Positions 62,517 to 64,000 of a DNA stretch of 64,000 nucleotides are shown here, piece by piece. The stretch is taken from the NCBI GenBank assembly GCA_014189435.1, contig CP050293.1:377001-441000 (forward strand), given 5' to 3'. Each line of letters starts with the position of its first letter. The stretch's first letter is position 1. A program made the position numbers and the translations under genes. This stretch comes from Mesorhizobium loti. GTDB taxonomy: Bacteria > Pseudomonadota > Alphaproteobacteria > Rhizobiales > Rhizobiaceae. The notes below the pieces were generated by a model. It saw only the letters and a list, made by a program, of their open reading frames with translations, ran no database searches and was not told the DNA's origin.

Positions 62517-63787
62517 CCGAACTCGCCTGGATCAGCTCCGCGATCAGCGTCGCCCGCCCGCAGGCGATGGGCGCGCTGCTGCGTTATTTCCGCGATCTCG
62601 ATACGGCGGAGGAAGCTTTCCAGGACGCCTGCCTCAGGGCCATCAAGAACTGGCCGCAGAACGGCCCGCCTCGCGACCCGGCGGCCTGGCTGATCTTTGT
62701 CGGCCGCAACAGCGGCATCGATGCGGTGCGCAAGCGCGCCAAGCAGGCGCCGATGCCGGAGGAAGACCAGATTTCCGACCTGGAAGACGCCGAGAGCGAT
62801 ATCGCCGAGCGGCTGGACGGGGCGCACTACCGCGATGACATTCTGCGGCTGCTGTTCATCTGCTGCCATCCCGATCTGCCGGCAACGCAGCAGATCGCGG
62901 TGGCGCTGCGCATCGTCTCGGGCCTCACCGTCAAGCAGATCGCGCGCGCCTTCCTGGTTGGCGAAAGCGCTATGGAGCAGCGCATCACCCGCGCCAAGGC
63001 GCGCATTGCGGATGCCGGCGTGCCGTTCGAGACGCCGGGCGCGGTCGAGCGGTCGGAACGGCTCGCCGCTGTCGCCGCCATGGTCTATCTGATCTTCAAT
63101 GAGGGCTATTCGACCAACAGCGGCGAGGCGCCGGCCCGCGCGCCGCTGTGCGAGGAGGCGATCCGGCTGGCACGGCTGTTGCTGCGGCTGTTCCAGACCG
63201 AGCCGGAGATCATGGGGCTGACGGCGCTGCTGCTTCTGCAGCATGCGCGCGCACCGGCCCGTTTCGACGAAGACGGCGAGATCGTGCTGCTCGAGGATCA
63301 GGATCGCAGCCTGTGGAGCCGCAAGATGATCGATGAGGGGCTGGCGCTGGTCGACAAGGCGCTGCGCCATCGCAAGCCCGGCCCCTATCAGGTGCAGGCG
63401 GCTATTGCCGCGCTGCATGCGCGGGCCGAAAAGGCCGAGGACACCGACTGGAACGAGATCGACCTGCTCTACCGCTTGCTCGAGCAGATGCAGCCGTCAC
63501 CGGTGGTCACGCTCAACCGGGCCGTTGCTGTCTCGAAGGTGCGTGGACCGGCAGAGGCGCTCGCCATGATCGAGCCGCTGGAAGACCGGCTTTCGGGCTA
63601 TTTCCACTTCTTCGGCCTCAAGGGTGGCCTTTTGATGCAGCTTGACCGGGGCGAGGAGGCGCGCGTCGCCTTCGACCGCGCCATCGCGCTTGCCAACACG
63701 GCGGCGGAAGCAGCCCATATCCGCATGCATATCGACCGGCTGATGAAGGACGGCGCCGTGCGCCCGCCGGCGAAAAAGGCAAACTGA
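62513..63787 (+). CDS. ECF42-type RNA polymerase sigma factor with C-terminal TPR-like extension
   Basis: 424 residues, more than twice the length of a simple ECF sigma factor. Sigma region 2 (about 10-75) has YFRDLDTAEEAFQDACLRAI, and region 4 (about 105-165) has LPATQQIAVALRIVSGLTVK, QIARAFLVGESAMEQRITRA. The C-terminal extension (about 180-415) contains MVYLIFNEGYSTNSGEAPAR and TPR-like helices (LLYRLLEQMQPSPVVTLNRA, GYFHFFGLKGGLLMQLDRGE). There is no anti-sigma gene; in this group the extension and the DGPF partner are thought to control activity. Confidence 0.92.
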   Translation: MTELAWISSAISVARPQAMGALLRYFRDLDTAEEAFQDACLRAIKNWPQNGPPRDPAAWLIFVGRNSGIDAVRKRAKQAPMPEEDQISDLEDAESDIAERLDGAHYRDDILRLLFICCHPDLPATQQIAVALRIVSGLTVKQIARAFLVGESAMEQRITRAKARIADAGVPFETPGAVERSERLAAVAAMVYLIFNEGYSTNSGEAPARAPLCEEAIRLARLLLRLFQTEPEIMGLTALLLLQHARAPARFDEDGEIVLLEDQDRSLWSRKMIDEGLALVDKALRHRKPGPYQVQAAIAALHARAEKAEDTDWNEIDLLYRLLEQMQPSPVVTLNRAVAVSKVRGPAEALAMIEPLEDRLSGYFHFFGLKGGLLMQLDRGEEARVAFDRAIALANTAAEAAHIRMHIDRLMKDGAVRPPAKKAN

Positions 63788-63972
63788 GCGTCATCCGCCC
63801 ATCTGGCTCAATCGTGTCGCTCGGGCTTGGACCATGCCGGGGTGGCGATTTTCCCCTGAAACGAGTAATGCCACGCCATGACTGTGCCTGAAGTGCCTTT
63901 CGGTACGCGGGCGACACGGCAAAGGCTTAACCCGGCGCCATATGATGGCGACGGGATCTGAAAGGGACAAAA

Positions 63973-64000
63973 ATGACGATAGCCAAGGAAACGACCGAGC
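63973..64000 (+). CDS. Start of an unidentified gene (truncated by the window edge)
   Basis: An ATG at 63973 is preceded by GAAAGGGAC at good spacing and begins M-T-I-A-K-E-T-T-E before the window ends. Nine codons are too few to identify it. The 185-base gap before it shows no terminator for the sigma gene and no ECF42-like promoter that I could recognise. Confidence 0.45.

Noticed and set aside
63878..63961. 27-codon open frame just upstream of the last gene
   Set aside because: No good ribosome site, no recognisable sequence, and short frames of this size are expected by chance.
1..64000. CRISPR arrays, tRNA or rRNA genes, insertion sequences, prophage or integrase genes
   Set aside because: None recognised: no regularly spaced short repeats, no cloverleaf or ribosomal sequence, no transposase or integrase motifs, and no sharp change in base composition marking an island.

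Overview
The window is high-GC DNA with dense, often 4-bp-overlapping genes. Its first half is a rhizobial flagellar regulon: motB-motC-motD/fliK, motE, flaF/flbT, a Rem/FtcR orphan response regulator and the VisN/VisR LuxR pair. This set, together with Alphaproteobacteria-type flagellins and DUF1217, points to a Rhizobiales chromosome, most likely Mesorhizobium. The genus call is inference from gene content. No tRNA, rRNA, CRISPR array, insertion sequence or phage gene was seen.

Region 1 (1-13067, all minus): fliF, a FliH-like gene, motB, motC, motD/fliK (split by an apparent +1 frameshift near 7505-7560), a lytic transglycosylase, the regulator rem/ftcR, then flgE, flgK, flgL, flaF, flbT, flgD and the start of fliQ, which runs off the left edge. 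Region 2 (13200-15533, minus): two tandem flagellin genes, each followed by a near-identical hairpin terminator. Region 3 (15765-26818, minus): fliP, fliL, flgH, motE, flgI, flgA, flgG, fliE, flgC, flgB, an uncharacterised membrane protein gene, fliI, flgF and a DUF1217 protein built of 115-residue repeats. Region 4 (26966-31804, plus): motA, fliM, fliN, fliG, flhB and a small unknown gene. Region 5 (31845-33322, minus): visN-visR, the likely master switch. Together these give most of the basal body, export apparatus, rod, rings, hook, filament, stator and two regulatory tiers (VisNR, then Rem, then structural genes). No chemotaxis genes are present in the window.

Region 6 (33828-48167): an M16 metallopeptidase, a TMEM43-like membrane protein, then a probable polyamine module. 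This consists of an acetylpolyamine amidohydrolase-type deacetylase and a TetR regulator (minus), a YtcJ-like amidohydrolase, a potABCD transporter ending at a strong terminator, and two paralogous serine hydrolases of the beta-lactamase/SxxK class (plus).

Region 7 (48295-52882): the RNA-binding protein gene tex, and a LysR regulator divergent from a glutaryl-CoA dehydrogenase gene. Region 8 (52995-59724): transglutaminase-DUF2126 protein, circularly permuted ATP-grasp/alpha-E fusion and a second transglutaminase. This is a predicted but biochemically obscure peptide-ligation/cleavage module, and the strongest candidate here for a little-described system. Region 9 (59877-64000): a family 2 glycosyltransferase, a type IB topoisomerase, and a YCII/DGPF protein with an ECF42-type sigma factor behind a candidate ECF promoter. 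The first codons of a further gene lie at the right edge.
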